Positions 1-5,325 are shown, numbered from the stretch's first letter. The stretch: 5,325 nt of DNA from Aurantimonadaceae bacterium (GCA_003232595.1 QIIJ01000016.1:1-5325), one strand, 5' to 3'. The notes: generated by a model not told the origin, from the letters alone. Program-made: numbers and translations.

Positions 1-2
1 AA

Positions 3-83
3 ATTGATGAAGTGCTCTTGGCCACTTCTGAATTTGTCAAAGAGGCCGGTTGTTCAAATCTGATTGACAAGTGGGCCAATTAG
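3..83 (+). CDS. C-terminal tail of an unidentified protein (5' end outside window)
   Basis: An uninterrupted plus-strand frame enters from the left edge and ends at a TAG (81-83). It gives 26 residues beginning IDEVLLATSEF and ending NLIDKWAN, a helical, acidic/hydrophobic mix that reads like a genuine protein C-terminus. It converges on the minus-strand SDR gene with about 60 bp between the two stops. The fragment is too short to assign a family. Given the neighbours it may belong to the same capsule locus (for example kpsC or a glycosyltransferase), but nothing visible proves that. A short frame of this length can also be open by chance. Confidence 0.45.
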   Translation: MDEVLLATSEFVKEAGCSNLIDKWAN

Positions 84-121
84 AAATCGACTCCGGGGCG
101 GCGCTTAGATATCGGAAAGAA

Positions 122-139
122 CTGGGAAAGATTTCCCGG
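122..139. terminator. Weak hairpin between two convergent stops
   Basis: CTGGGAA (122-128) pairs with TTTCCCGG-type sequence (133-139), giving a 7-bp stem with one G-T pair and a 4-nt loop. It lies just past the SDR stop, between convergent gene ends, where a bidirectional terminator is expected. Neither flank has a good T-run, so this is only a candidate. Confidence 0.25.
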
Positions 140-142
140 CAC

Positions 143-922
143 TCAAATATCGTCGTCCCCGGTCTCTATTTTCGCACGCAGCCCCGAATTGCACCAATCC
201 GACAACCGGGCTGGAAGCAAATTGTTCAGATGGGCCAATAAAACCAGAGGAAACGGGAATGAGATGTAAGGAGCTTTTCGGTCAAGCCCTTTTCGAATAA
301 TACGCGCCGCACGTTCTTTCGAAACCAGGAACGGTGTCGGCCCAATATGAATATCGGTCATTTTTGTGTCAATGAATCCCGGACAAATGATGGTCACAGT
401 TATTCCAGTCGCTCGCAGGGATTGTCGCAGCGCCGAGCCATAGGCACGCAGCCCGGCCTTACTCGCCGAATAGCTTAAAAGGTCGGGTTGCGGCGAAATG
501 GCGGAAAGCGAAGAGACCAAAGCAATATGGCCTCGCCTGCGTTCGATCATGCCTGGCAAGGCGGCTTGCACAGTATTGATGGCTGCCCGCAAATTTGTAT
601 CCAGTATTTTTGACATTTGGGCCGCATCCTCGATACCGTCGACATTTCCGATCTTTACACCGGCGTTCGCGATTAGCAGATCGATCGGGTTTTCGCGGTC
701 AAAATCGGATATTTTCTGTACAAGAGTGGTGGTATCAGCCAACGGAAACCGCGCGGATTGCGCTTGGGCGCCCAGATGCACGGCTCGTTTCTTTATGTCC
801 TCAAGCCTGTTTTCATTCCGCCCCATCAACAACATGGCGGTACCCGGCTCAGAATAAACTTCTACTAGCGAGTTGCCCAATCCACCGCTGGCCCCTGTGA
901 TAACAATTGAGCGTTCAGCCAT
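143..922 (-). CDS. Short-chain dehydrogenase/reductase (classical SDR), NAD(P)-dependent
   Basis: This complete 259-residue protein has every hallmark of a classical SDR, a cytoplasmic Rossmann-fold NAD(P)-dependent oxidoreductase. The dinucleotide-binding TGASGGLG is at residues 9-16, NAG at 86-88, and the catalytic set is N110, S138, Y151 and K155 in a YSASK motif, followed by PG at 181-182. Length is typical of the family. The ATG start (922-920) is supported by an AAGAGGG ribosome-binding site at 933-927, 4 bases upstream. It is transcribed away from the KpsS-like gene. SDR genes occur in other capsule/K-antigen loci (RkpH in Sinorhizobium is one), so a role in making or modifying a sugar or lipid precursor is plausible. 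The substrate cannot be read from sequence. A hydrophobic stretch near residues 218-236 (YISFPFPLVLLAHL) may form a lipid-facing or membrane-associated C-terminal patch. Confidence 0.95.
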   Translation of the reverse strand: MAERSIVITGASGGLGNSLVEVYSEPGTAMLLMGRNENRLEDIKKRAVHLGAQAQSARFPLADTTTLVQKISDFDRENPIDLLIANAGVKIGNVDGIEDAAQMSKILDTNLRAAINTVQAALPGMIERRRGHIALVSSLSAISPQPDLLSYSASKAGLRAYGSALRQSLRATGITVTIICPGFIDTKMTDIHIGPTPFLVSKERAARIIRKGLDRKAPYISFPFPLVLLAHLNNLLPARLSDWCNSGLRAKIETGDDDI

Positions 923-926
923 ATGA

Positions 927-933
927 CCCTCTT
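927..933 (-). promoter_or_regulatory. Ribosome-binding site of the SDR gene
   Basis: On the minus strand this reads AAGAGGG, a good Shine-Dalgarno match 4 bases before the ATG at 922. It fixes the SDR start. Confidence 0.6.
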
Positions 934-944
934 GGAAATGTAGA

Positions 945-960
945 GTGCCTTTGATGGCAC
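945..960. repeat. Short inverted repeat, GTGCC-6-GGCAC
   Basis: Two perfect 5-bp arms are separated by TTTGAT, 22 bp upstream of the SDR start codon. It could be an operator half-site pair or a small leader hairpin. No known regulator motif is recognised, and an arm length of five can occur by chance. Confidence 0.3.
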
Positions 961-1086
961 AGGAAATGCGATTTGGCCGTGAAAATGAGACCCGCGCAGC
1001 TGGCCTTCTTGATTGTTATCGATTTCATTGGCTAGTGTTCTGCGTGTTTTGCAAAGGTTTGTGCCCAGATTGCCGAAAGCGGTTTA

Positions 1087-2364
1087 TTGACTAAAATCCC
1101 GCCACCTGACGACAATAGCAATAGCAGAAATTTCTTGTTCTTGCAGGGCCACCCTTCCAGGTTCTGGAGCCAACTTTCAGATGGTTTGAAAGCGGACGGA
1201 CACCTTGTCTTCAAGGTGCATTTTTGCCTTGCCGATCTCGTTTTCTGGGGCTGGCGCCGGGGTAAGAGTTTCCGTGGGAAGTTTCCTGACTGGGGGCCAT
1301 GGATTGATAGGTTCATGTCCGAGCGGAGGATCACGGATATCATCTACTACGCTGATCGCTTTCCGTATCACAAAACTGCACTTAAGAGAGCACGGGCGCG
1401 GGGCGTAAATGTTTGGGTTATTGAATTTGGGTATCTGCGACCAGATTGGATAACATTCGAGCGTGAAGGGATGGGTGCCTTTTCGAGCTTTCCTCGGTCA
1501 AAAGTCGCGATACAGGAGCTGGCACAAGGTCGGGATCTGCCGGACTCTAGCAACAAATTTTCCCATGGATTTATCGTCGAGGCATGGAACGAAGTCGTTT
1601 TTGATTTATTGCAGTTTTTTGGCAGACCGCTCTACCCATTTTACCGGTCCGACAGGATGTACTGGCCGTGGCGTGAGTACTTTTTTTGGCTGGTTGAATT
1701 CGCCCGGAAGGGACGCTACCGGCGCGATGTTTCCGACCTTGAGGATAGAATTCGTCACAATGAGATATACTATAACTTGGTGGCGATGCAGCTTCAAGCG
1801 GATTATCAAATCCGCGACTCTTCAGACTATTCCGATTTGGGAGAATTCCTTGATGAGGTATTTGGATCTTTTGTCAATCACGCCGCGCCAGACCGCGAAT
1901 TGGTCATCAAACTCCACCCTTTGGACAGTGGAGCCGAGCACTGGCATCGGCGGATTTTGGACATGGCAGAAATGCACGGTGTCGAAAGACGGGTTCATGT
2001 TATAAAAGGTGGTGATCTGGCTGAACTGCTGACCAATTCCAACGGCGTGGTTCTGGTGAATTCGACCGTTGGCATTCGTGCGCTTGGTCTCAACGTTCCG
2101 GTTTGCGTCATGGGCAGTGCTGTGTTTGACATAAATGGTCTCAACCACAAAGGAGGGCTTGATTCATTTTGGAATTTTCCAACACAGATCGATCGGCGAT
2201 TGCTCGAGGATTTTCTGCGCGCGCTGTCAACGATACAGATAAAGGGTTCATTTTATGATCCGGCTGGTCGACGTGCGGCTATCAGTGAAATATGCAACCG
2301 GTTCCGTGTTGCAGGCGACAAACTGCTATACAGCACGGATTTGGCCGAAATTGAACCGCAGTGA
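1087..2364 (+). CDS. kpsS: KpsS-like capsule polysaccharide lipid-linker glycosyltransferase (beta-Kdo transferase)
   Basis: This 425-residue protein matches the Capsule_synth (KpsS/KpsC) family. KpsS adds the first beta-Kdo to lyso-phosphatidylglycerol at the cytoplasmic face of the inner membrane, starting the linker on which group 2-type capsules are built. Visible family hallmarks are the N-terminal FLFLQGHPSRFW (16-27), EFGYLRPDWIT (113-123), the IKLHP motif (274-278), and the C-terminal nucleotide-sugar side with VNSTVGIRALGLNVPV (324-339) and GLNHKGGLDSFW (351-362). Length is slightly above the usual ~390-400. The frame is open back to a TAG at 1033 but contains no ATG or GTG before the conserved region, so TTG at 1087 is the best start. 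It has only a weak GAAAGCGG upstream, and TTG at 1135 is an alternative that would begin at the conserved FLQG. The partner KpsC is not in view. Family call is firm; the start is uncertain. Confidence 0.88.
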   Translation: MTKIPPPDDNSNSRNFLFLQGHPSRFWSQLSDGLKADGHLVFKVHFCLADLVFWGWRRGKSFRGKFPDWGPWIDRFMSERRITDIIYYADRFPYHKTALKRARARGVNVWVIEFGYLRPDWITFEREGMGAFSSFPRSKVAIQELAQGRDLPDSSNKFSHGFIVEAWNEVVFDLLQFFGRPLYPFYRSDRMYWPWREYFFWLVEFARKGRYRRDVSDLEDRIRHNEIYYNLVAMQLQADYQIRDSSDYSDLGEFLDEVFGSFVNHAAPDRELVIKLHPLDSGAEHWHRRILDMAEMHGVERRVHVIKGGDLAELLTNSNGVVLVNSTVGIRALGLNVPVCVMGSAVFDINGLNHKGGLDSFWNFPTQIDRRLLEDFLRALSTIQIKGSFYDPAGRRAAISEICNRFRVAGDKLLYSTDLAEIEPQ

Positions 2365-2369
2365 AAGGC

Positions 2370-2388
2370 GTCAATCAGCGCGATTGGC
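2370..2388 (+). terminator. Hairpin just after the kpsS-like stop, no U-run
   Basis: GTCAATC (2370-2376) can pair with GATTGGC (2382-2388) around the loop AGCGC, 5 bases after the TGA. The stem is 7 bp with one G-T pair. No T-tract follows, so it may be a weak attenuator, an mRNA-stabilising hairpin, or chance. Confidence 0.25.
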
Positions 2389-2455
2389 ATACATTTCACA
2401 CGTTTCACCGGACGAATGCGCTCTGAACCTACAGGCTCAAAACAGTGCGAACACG

Positions 2456-3265
2456 GTGGGAAGAACGCGCAAACAAGGTGTTTTTCGAAGTTGCTGCATA
2501 GCAATGTTTGCGTCGATTTTTTGGATCACTCATGGCCTGGAATCCTATGCGTCTCCGATTAGTAAATTTGGCCGGGCACTTACATTTGAAAAACAGATTG
2601 ATGTGGCAACTTCTCCGAGAAATGACAACAACCACCCCCAAGGGGGGCGGGGTAAGTTTTTGGTGCATGGCCCTTTGGCGTCTGACCGACCGCTGAATTC
2701 TGCCGCGGAACCCTCAGTTGACTTGAACTCAATAAACGTTCGCGAAATGCAGGTTCAACTCAAAAGGCTTGGTTGCTATCGTGGTATTATTGATGGTGAA
2801 ATCGGATCGCAAACCAAAGCGGCGTTCATTCGTTTTTTGACCCTGACAGACGCAGATCTGGCCCTGGAAGATATTGGAACTGCGTCTGCCGTTGGTACCC
2901 TATTGGGTGAAAACGAACTGATCTGCAATGCGAGCTGGCTTCTTGCCAATCGGCCAGAGGAGCTTGAGGGCAAGTGGGGGTTTCGCGCGGACTGTAGTAA
3001 GTTTTTTTTGGGTTTCCAGGTTACCGGCGAACTTGATCTGCACAAAGAAAGCTCAAATGGTTTTGCTGGCTCGGCAACAAACTCTTTGGGGATGATCGGG
3101 AACATAACGGGCCAGATATCCGGCCAATCGGTTGATACCATTATCGACTGGCCCGGGCTGCAGATTGCTGTTCTGTTGATTGGGTCAAACCAGTCACTGT
3201 CGCTTCAAGGCGTAGCGTCAAATGGGTGCGACGTTGTTGCCTGGATGTTAGCTTCCTCAGATTGA
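2456..3265 (+). CDS. Secreted peptidoglycan-binding-domain protein with an unrecognised C-terminal domain
   Basis: From GTG at 2456 the product is 269 residues. It starts with a basic n-region (RTRK) and a hydrophobic core around residues 9-28, and has a plausible signal-peptidase site after SYA (residue 32). A polar, G/N/P-rich linker follows. Residues about 94-130 fit a single peptidoglycan-binding domain (PGBD1-like: REMQVQLKRLGCY, then DGEIGSQTKAAF). Residues about 170-269 form a Trp/Gly-rich, probably beta-sheet domain that I do not recognise. Four cysteines are spaced like two domain-local disulfides, C107-C157 and C180-C258 (inference). The product is probably periplasmic and wall-associated. 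The frame is open upstream to 2255, but that part overlaps kpsS and precedes the signal peptide. GTG 2456 lacks a clear Shine-Dalgarno, and ATG 2504 would cut away the basic n-region. It follows the kpsS-like gene by 91 bp on the same strand, so co-transcription is possible. Confidence 0.75.
   Translation: MGRTRKQGVFRSCCIAMFASIFWITHGLESYASPISKFGRALTFEKQIDVATSPRNDNNHPQGGRGKFLVHGPLASDRPLNSAAEPSVDLNSINVREMQVQLKRLGCYRGIIDGEIGSQTKAAFIRFLTLTDADLALEDIGTASAVGTLLGENELICNASWLLANRPEELEGKWGFRADCSKFFLGFQVTGELDLHKESSNGFAGSATNSLGMIGNITGQISGQSVDTIIDWPGLQIAVLLIGSNQSLSLQGVASNGCDVVAWMLASSD
2735..2845 (+). other. Peptidoglycan-binding domain within the secreted protein
   Basis: The encoded segment has the PGBD1 helix-turn pattern: an amphipathic helix REMQVQLKRLG, then CY-G-I-DG-IG-QTKAAF and a second helix. 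The cysteine after LG and a second one some 50 residues later (codon at about 2924) are a pairing often seen in alphaproteobacterial versions of this domain. It suggests non-covalent anchoring to the cell wall; catalysis is not implied. Confidence 0.7.
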
Positions 3266-3273
3266 TTTATTTT

Positions 3274-3297
3274 GGGAAAGCAACTTCGGCCTTTCTT
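3274..3297. terminator. Weak hairpin between the convergent PG-binding and kpsM-like genes
   Basis: GGGAAAG (3274-3280) can pair with CTTTCTT (3291-3297) using two G-T pairs around a 10-nt loop. It sits in the 39-bp gap between two convergent stops, where a shared terminator is expected. The plus-strand flank (CCATTTATC) is only mildly T-rich. Confidence 0.25.
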
Positions 3298-3304
3298 CCA
3301 TTTA

Positions 3305-4093
3305 TCATTCCGATTCAATCACGGAACCGCGAAACCTTACAAGAAGAATCCCACCAACGATAAAAAACAGAATGCCGATCAAGAAAACGTACCAAATGGA
3401 AATATAAGCGCCTTCATATGAAGGATAAAAAGAGCGGCGGGTTTCACCGACGACATGGGTAAGCGGGTTCCACCAAAGCAGTTTTTGGAGGTGTTCCGGA
3501 ACCTGTTCATATATGAAAAATACGCCCGAAATGACAAAAAGAGATCGACTAATGATCGCCCAGATATTCCGCCACACCGGGAACAAGGAAAACAGCAACG
3601 CATTTGTTGTTCCGACTCCCAGGCCAAGAATGGCCGCTGACGCAATAGCCAGAAGCAGCGGGGGAATACTAATATTTTCTGGCTGCCCGACTATCAGGAA
3701 CAAGCCCAGGAATACGATTCCGCCTACGATAAGTTGAGTTCCTAAGGAAAGAATAAATCGAGCGATCACGGCACCAAAGGGCGTTACGACCGGGAAACGC
3801 ATCAACGGGCGGTTCTGAAGCACCGCAGTACCGCCATTGGCCGCAATGTCGTTGAAAATATGAAACGGAATGAAGCCCGTCGCAAAGAATACTGCAAAAT
3901 TTTCTCCTAGGGGAGGGTTCTTGGCAAACTGGGAAAACGCTATCGACAGGATTGCGATCGTTGCGACCGGTTCCAAGAACGCCCAAACATAACCGCCCGG
4001 GGAACGGCCGTAGCGTGTCGTTATTTCTCGGATTATGAGTGCAAATACGACTTGAGCGTACTGTAATGACCGGGAGCGTGTTGGTTCAGACAA
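3305..4093 (-). CDS. kpsM: KpsM-like capsule polysaccharide ABC transporter permease
   Basis: This 262-residue ABC-2-type inner-membrane permease is of the KpsM/CtrC/BexB kind, which exports lipid-linked capsular polysaccharide with its ATPase partner. Visible hallmarks are the N-terminal amphipathic coupling segment REITTRYGRSPGGYVWAFLEP (22-42), six hydrophobic segments (about 36-54, 65-82, 108-136, 145-168, 178-196, 232-253), and the conserved WWNPLTHVVGETRRSFYPSYE (207-227) before the last one. Length is as expected. The start is read as TTG at 4093-4091, because a stop lies in frame a few codons upstream (4117-4115) and no ATG or GTG intervenes. No strong ribosome-binding site is seen. 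Its usual ATPase partner gene is close by but on the opposite strand, pointing away, an uncommon layout. It converges on the PG-binding gene. Confidence 0.92.
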   Translation of the reverse strand: MSEPTRSRSLQYAQVVFALIIREITTRYGRSPGGYVWAFLEPVATIAILSIAFSQFAKNPPLGENFAVFFATGFIPFHIFNDIAANGGTAVLQNRPLMRFPVVTPFGAVIARFILSLGTQLIVGGIVFLGLFLIVGQPENISIPPLLLAIASAAILGLGVGTTNALLFSLFPVWRNIWAIISRSLFVISGVFFIYEQVPEHLQKLLWWNPLTHVVGETRRSFYPSYEGAYISIWYVFLIGILFFIVGGILLVRFRGSVIESE

Positions 4094-4290
4094 GGAAAGG
4101 CATCCAATTTCGATTCAATATGCGAAAATTCATGTGCCGCAATCCTGCCGCCAAAAAAGGATAATTAGACGGGGCATAGTAGCGCAAATCTTTGTTCTTG
4201 CAATTAAATTTATGGCGAACCTAGCCTGTAAGTCTAGCGAATTTTTCGAAACAATAGCGATTGTAATTTCGTTGTATTGGGCCAATCGGC

Positions 4291-4296
4291 TATACT
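4291..4296 (+). promoter_or_regulatory. Candidate -10 element for the kpsT-like gene
   Basis: TATACT matches TATAAT at five of six positions and lies about 25-30 bp before the GTG starts. No good -35 is seen at the right spacing (TTTCGT at 18 bp is the nearest), so it is either activator-dependent or a chance match. Confidence 0.3.
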
Positions 4297-4312
4297 TGGC
4301 TACACCAAAAGC

Positions 4313-4316
4313 GAGG
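4313..4316 (+). promoter_or_regulatory. Ribosome-binding site of the kpsT-like gene
   Basis: GAGG lies 4 bases before GTG 4321 and 7 bases before the adjacent GTG 4324. The spacing slightly favours the second GTG; the difference is one residue. Confidence 0.5.
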
Positions 4317-4320
4317 CCTC

Positions 4321-4980
4321 GTGGTGATCAAGTTTGAAAACGTATCCAAGAGTTATCGAGTCGGAAAGCAGTACAAACAAGTTCTGCGGAATTTTTCCTT
4401 TGAATTTCCGAATGACAAGAACATTGCGTTGATCGGGCGAAATGGTGCTGGCAAAACGACCTTTCTCAGCCTGATATCCGGCACCTCGCTTCCGGATAAG
4501 GGCAAAGTCACCAGACAAGTCAGTGTTAGCTGGCCATTGGGTTTCGGGGGCGCATTTCACCCGCAGTTGACAGGGCGACAGAATTCGAAATTCGTGGCGC
4601 GTATTTATGGCGTCAATTCAGATAAACTGTTGAGAGATGTAATTTCGTTTGCGGAGTTAGGTGACTATTTTGACATGCCTGTGCGCACCTACTCTCAGGG
4701 CATGAGGGCTCGGCTTGCATTTGGCGCAAGCATGGCTGTGGATTTCAAGTGCTACCTGGTCGACGAAATCATTGGCGTTGGAGACGAGCAGTTTCGGAAA
4801 AAATGTCGAACCATTCTGCAGGATCGACTGAGAAACGCCCGGGTCGTAATGGCCTCCCATTCAGAAGCTATGCTTCGCACCTATTGCCAGAGCGCGCTGT
4901 TGATCGAAAACGGGGCAGTTGAGTATTTCGATGATCTGGATCTGGGACTCGAAAAATACCACAACATAATTTCCAACTAA
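4321..4980 (+). CDS. kpsT: KpsT-like capsule polysaccharide ABC transporter ATP-binding protein
   Basis: This 219-residue ATPase energises export of lipid-linked capsular polysaccharide through the KpsM permease at the inner membrane. Walker A is GRNGAGKT (39-46). The KpsT-typical stretch WPLGFGGAFHPQLTGRQN (71-88) covers the Q-loop region. The signature motif is YSQGMRARL (124-132), the variant usual in capsule exporters in place of LSGGQ. Walker B is CYLVDEI (144-150) with catalytic E149, a GVGD D-loop region follows, and the switch histidine is H180. All motifs are intact and length is normal. Tandem GTG codons at 4321 and 4324 are both possible starts. The next gene begins 18 bp after its TAA, indicating an operon. 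Unusually, the permease gene is divergent and not directly upstream on the same strand. Confidence 0.95.
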   Translation: MVIKFENVSKSYRVGKQYKQVLRNFSFEFPNDKNIALIGRNGAGKTTFLSLISGTSLPDKGKVTRQVSVSWPLGFGGAFHPQLTGRQNSKFVARIYGVNSDKLLRDVISFAELGDYFDMPVRTYSQGMRARLAFGASMAVDFKCYLVDEIIGVGDEQFRKKCRTILQDRLRNARVVMASHSEAMLRTYCQSALLIENGAVEYFDDLDLGLEKYHNIISN

Positions 4981-4989
4981 GGATTGATT

Positions 4990-4994
4990 GAGGA
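4990..4994 (+). promoter_or_regulatory. Ribosome-binding site of the right-edge gene
   Basis: GAGGA lies 4 bases before ATG 4999 within the 18-bp gap after the kpsT-like stop, supporting this ATG as a real, translationally coupled start. Confidence 0.55.
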
Positions 4995-4998
4995 TAAA

Positions 4999-5325
4999 AT
5001 GGCATCCGGGCGAAATTATCCTTGGGACCGGCGCCCGCTCATCGCCAGCGCGTTGTCTTCACGATCTTCGCCTACAGCAGATATATATTTTGCATGGTCT
5101 TTCGCCGATCGTTTGAGTTCCGGCGAAATCCTGCGGCTCGCTCCTACAGTTTTCTTGGTTGACCGAACCTTGATCGTGATGCGCCACGATGCCGGCCTCA
5201 AACGGGTTCCCGAGTTCGACAAACTGATCTATTTTTGTGACGACGACTGGCGCGAGGGGATCAAGGATCCGCGCATTCCGCGCAACTATCGAGCAAAACT
5301 TCATATTGTCGAAGCCCATGCTGCC
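4999..5325 (+). CDS. Probable glycosyltransferase-like protein, N-terminal 109 residues (3' end outside window)
   Basis: An open frame from ATG 4999, preceded by GAGGA, continues without a stop to the right edge. The product begins MASGRNYPWDRRPL. It has alternating beta/alpha character (ADIYFAWSFADRL at 27-39, TVFLVDRTLIVMRH at 50-63) and then KLIYFCDDDWREGIKDPRIPRNYRAKL (75-101). An acidic cluster closing a beta strand (IYFCDDD), followed by a P-x-x-YR segment, resembles the N-terminal half of GT-B-type glycosyltransferases found in polysaccharide loci. The conserved C-terminal sugar-nucleotide half is beyond the window, so this is family resemblance plus context. It is 18 bp downstream of kpsT and almost certainly co-transcribed. 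It would act in the cytoplasm on capsule chain or linker assembly. Confidence 0.7.
   Translation, partial: MASGRNYPWDRRPLIASALSSRSSPTADIYFAWSFADRLSSGEILRLAPTVFLVDRTLIVMRHDAGLKRVPEFDKLIYFCDDDWREGIKDPRIPRNYRAKLHIVEAHAA

Larger units (their letters stand above)
923..1086. promoter_or_regulatory. Divergent spacer between the SDR and kpsS-like genes
   Basis: This 164-bp gap must hold the 5' signals of both divergent genes. A perfect inverted repeat GTGCC-6-GGCAC lies at 945-960, inside the SDR leader. On the plus strand TTGATT (1009-1014) could act as a -35 element for kpsS, but the sequence 17-18 bp downstream (CTAGTG/TAGTGT) is a poor -10. An ATG at 985 opens a 16-codon frame ending in TAG at 1033-1035, in the same frame as the kpsS-like gene. 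I cannot place either promoter with confidence. Confidence 0.4.
4094..4320. promoter_or_regulatory. AT-rich divergent promoter region between kpsM-like and kpsT-like genes
   Basis: This 227-bp spacer separates two divergent genes whose products form one transporter, so it should carry back-to-back promoters and possibly a shared control point. On the plus strand TATACT (4291-4296) is a good -10 match but has no convincing -35 at 16-18 bp. On the minus strand a poor TTGCGG-16-TATTGA pair has its -10 at 4120-4115. Two TAGCGA repeats begin at 4235 and 4255, 20 bp apart, and CGAA-TTT-TTCG (4238-4248) is a small palindrome. A GTG-started 67-codon frame at 4134-4337 is present but looks non-coding. 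Confidence 0.5.

Noticed and set aside
1463..2005. 180-codon plus-strand frame inside the kpsS-like gene
   Set aside because: It is fully contained in a gene with recognised conserved motifs, and its translation is rich in Trp, Thr and Ser with no domain-like pattern; it is a shadow frame.
2361..2426. GTG overlapping the kpsS TGA (GTGA) as a coupled start
   Set aside because: The frame ends after 21 codons and is not in frame with the downstream PG-binding gene.
2255..2455. Upstream extension of the PG-binding protein to an ATG at 2255
   Set aside because: It would overlap the 3' 110 bases of the well-supported kpsS-like gene, puts about 67 poorly ordered residues before a clear signal peptide, and the overlap part is just kpsS read in another frame.
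4134..4337. 67-codon plus-strand frame in the kpsM-kpsT spacer with hydrophobic stretches
   Set aside because: It starts at a GTG without a ribosome-binding site, runs into kpsT in a different frame, and the hydrophobic look is explained by AT-rich spacer DNA.
5016..5319. Minus-strand open frames at the right edge
   Set aside because: They lie opposite the plus-strand frame that has a ribosome-binding site, operon spacing and a domain-like translation.
1..5325. tRNA, rRNA, CRISPR array, insertion sequence or attachment site
   Set aside because: I found no cloverleaf-like segment, no regularly spaced repeats, no transposase-like frame and no long terminal inverted repeats by reading.

Overview
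The window looks like part of a group 2-type (ABC-transporter-dependent) capsular polysaccharide locus from a Gram-negative bacterium, most likely an alphaproteobacterium. The evidence is a KpsS-like lipid-linker Kdo transferase, a KpsM-like ABC-2 permease, a KpsT-like ATPase, and a secreted peptidoglycan-binding-domain protein with the LGCY...DG...G..T motif style common in alphaproteobacterial envelope proteins. Base composition is moderate, and several genes appear to use GTG or TTG starts. The taxonomic call is inference only.

Layout from left to right: a 26-codon tail of an unidentified plus-strand gene (3-83); a complete classical short-chain dehydrogenase/reductase on the minus strand (143-922); a 164-bp divergent spacer; a KpsS-like gene on the plus strand (1087-2364, TTG start); a plus-strand gene for an exported protein with one peptidoglycan-binding domain and an unrecognised C-terminal domain (best start GTG at 2456, end 3265); a KpsM-like permease on the minus strand (3305-4093, TTG start); a 227-bp AT-rich divergent spacer; a KpsT-like ATPase on the plus strand (GTG start at 4321 or 4324, end 4980); and, 18 bp further on, the first 109 codons of a probable glycosyltransferase-like protein that runs off the right edge.

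How the parts work together (family knowledge plus inference): KpsS would start the beta-Kdo linker on a phosphatidylglycerol-type lipid in the cytoplasm, with KpsC (not seen here) extending it. The glycosyltransferase would contribute to the chain, and KpsM/KpsT would export the lipid-linked polymer across the inner membrane. The PCP/OPX partners (KpsE/KpsD) are not in this window. The periplasmic PG-binding protein is an unassigned accessory, possibly a wall-associated helper.

The most unusual points are that kpsM and kpsT are divergent instead of forming the usual kpsMT pair, and that an uncharacterised secreted two-domain protein sits between kpsS and kpsM. I see no tRNA, rRNA, CRISPR, insertion sequence or clear strong terminator.
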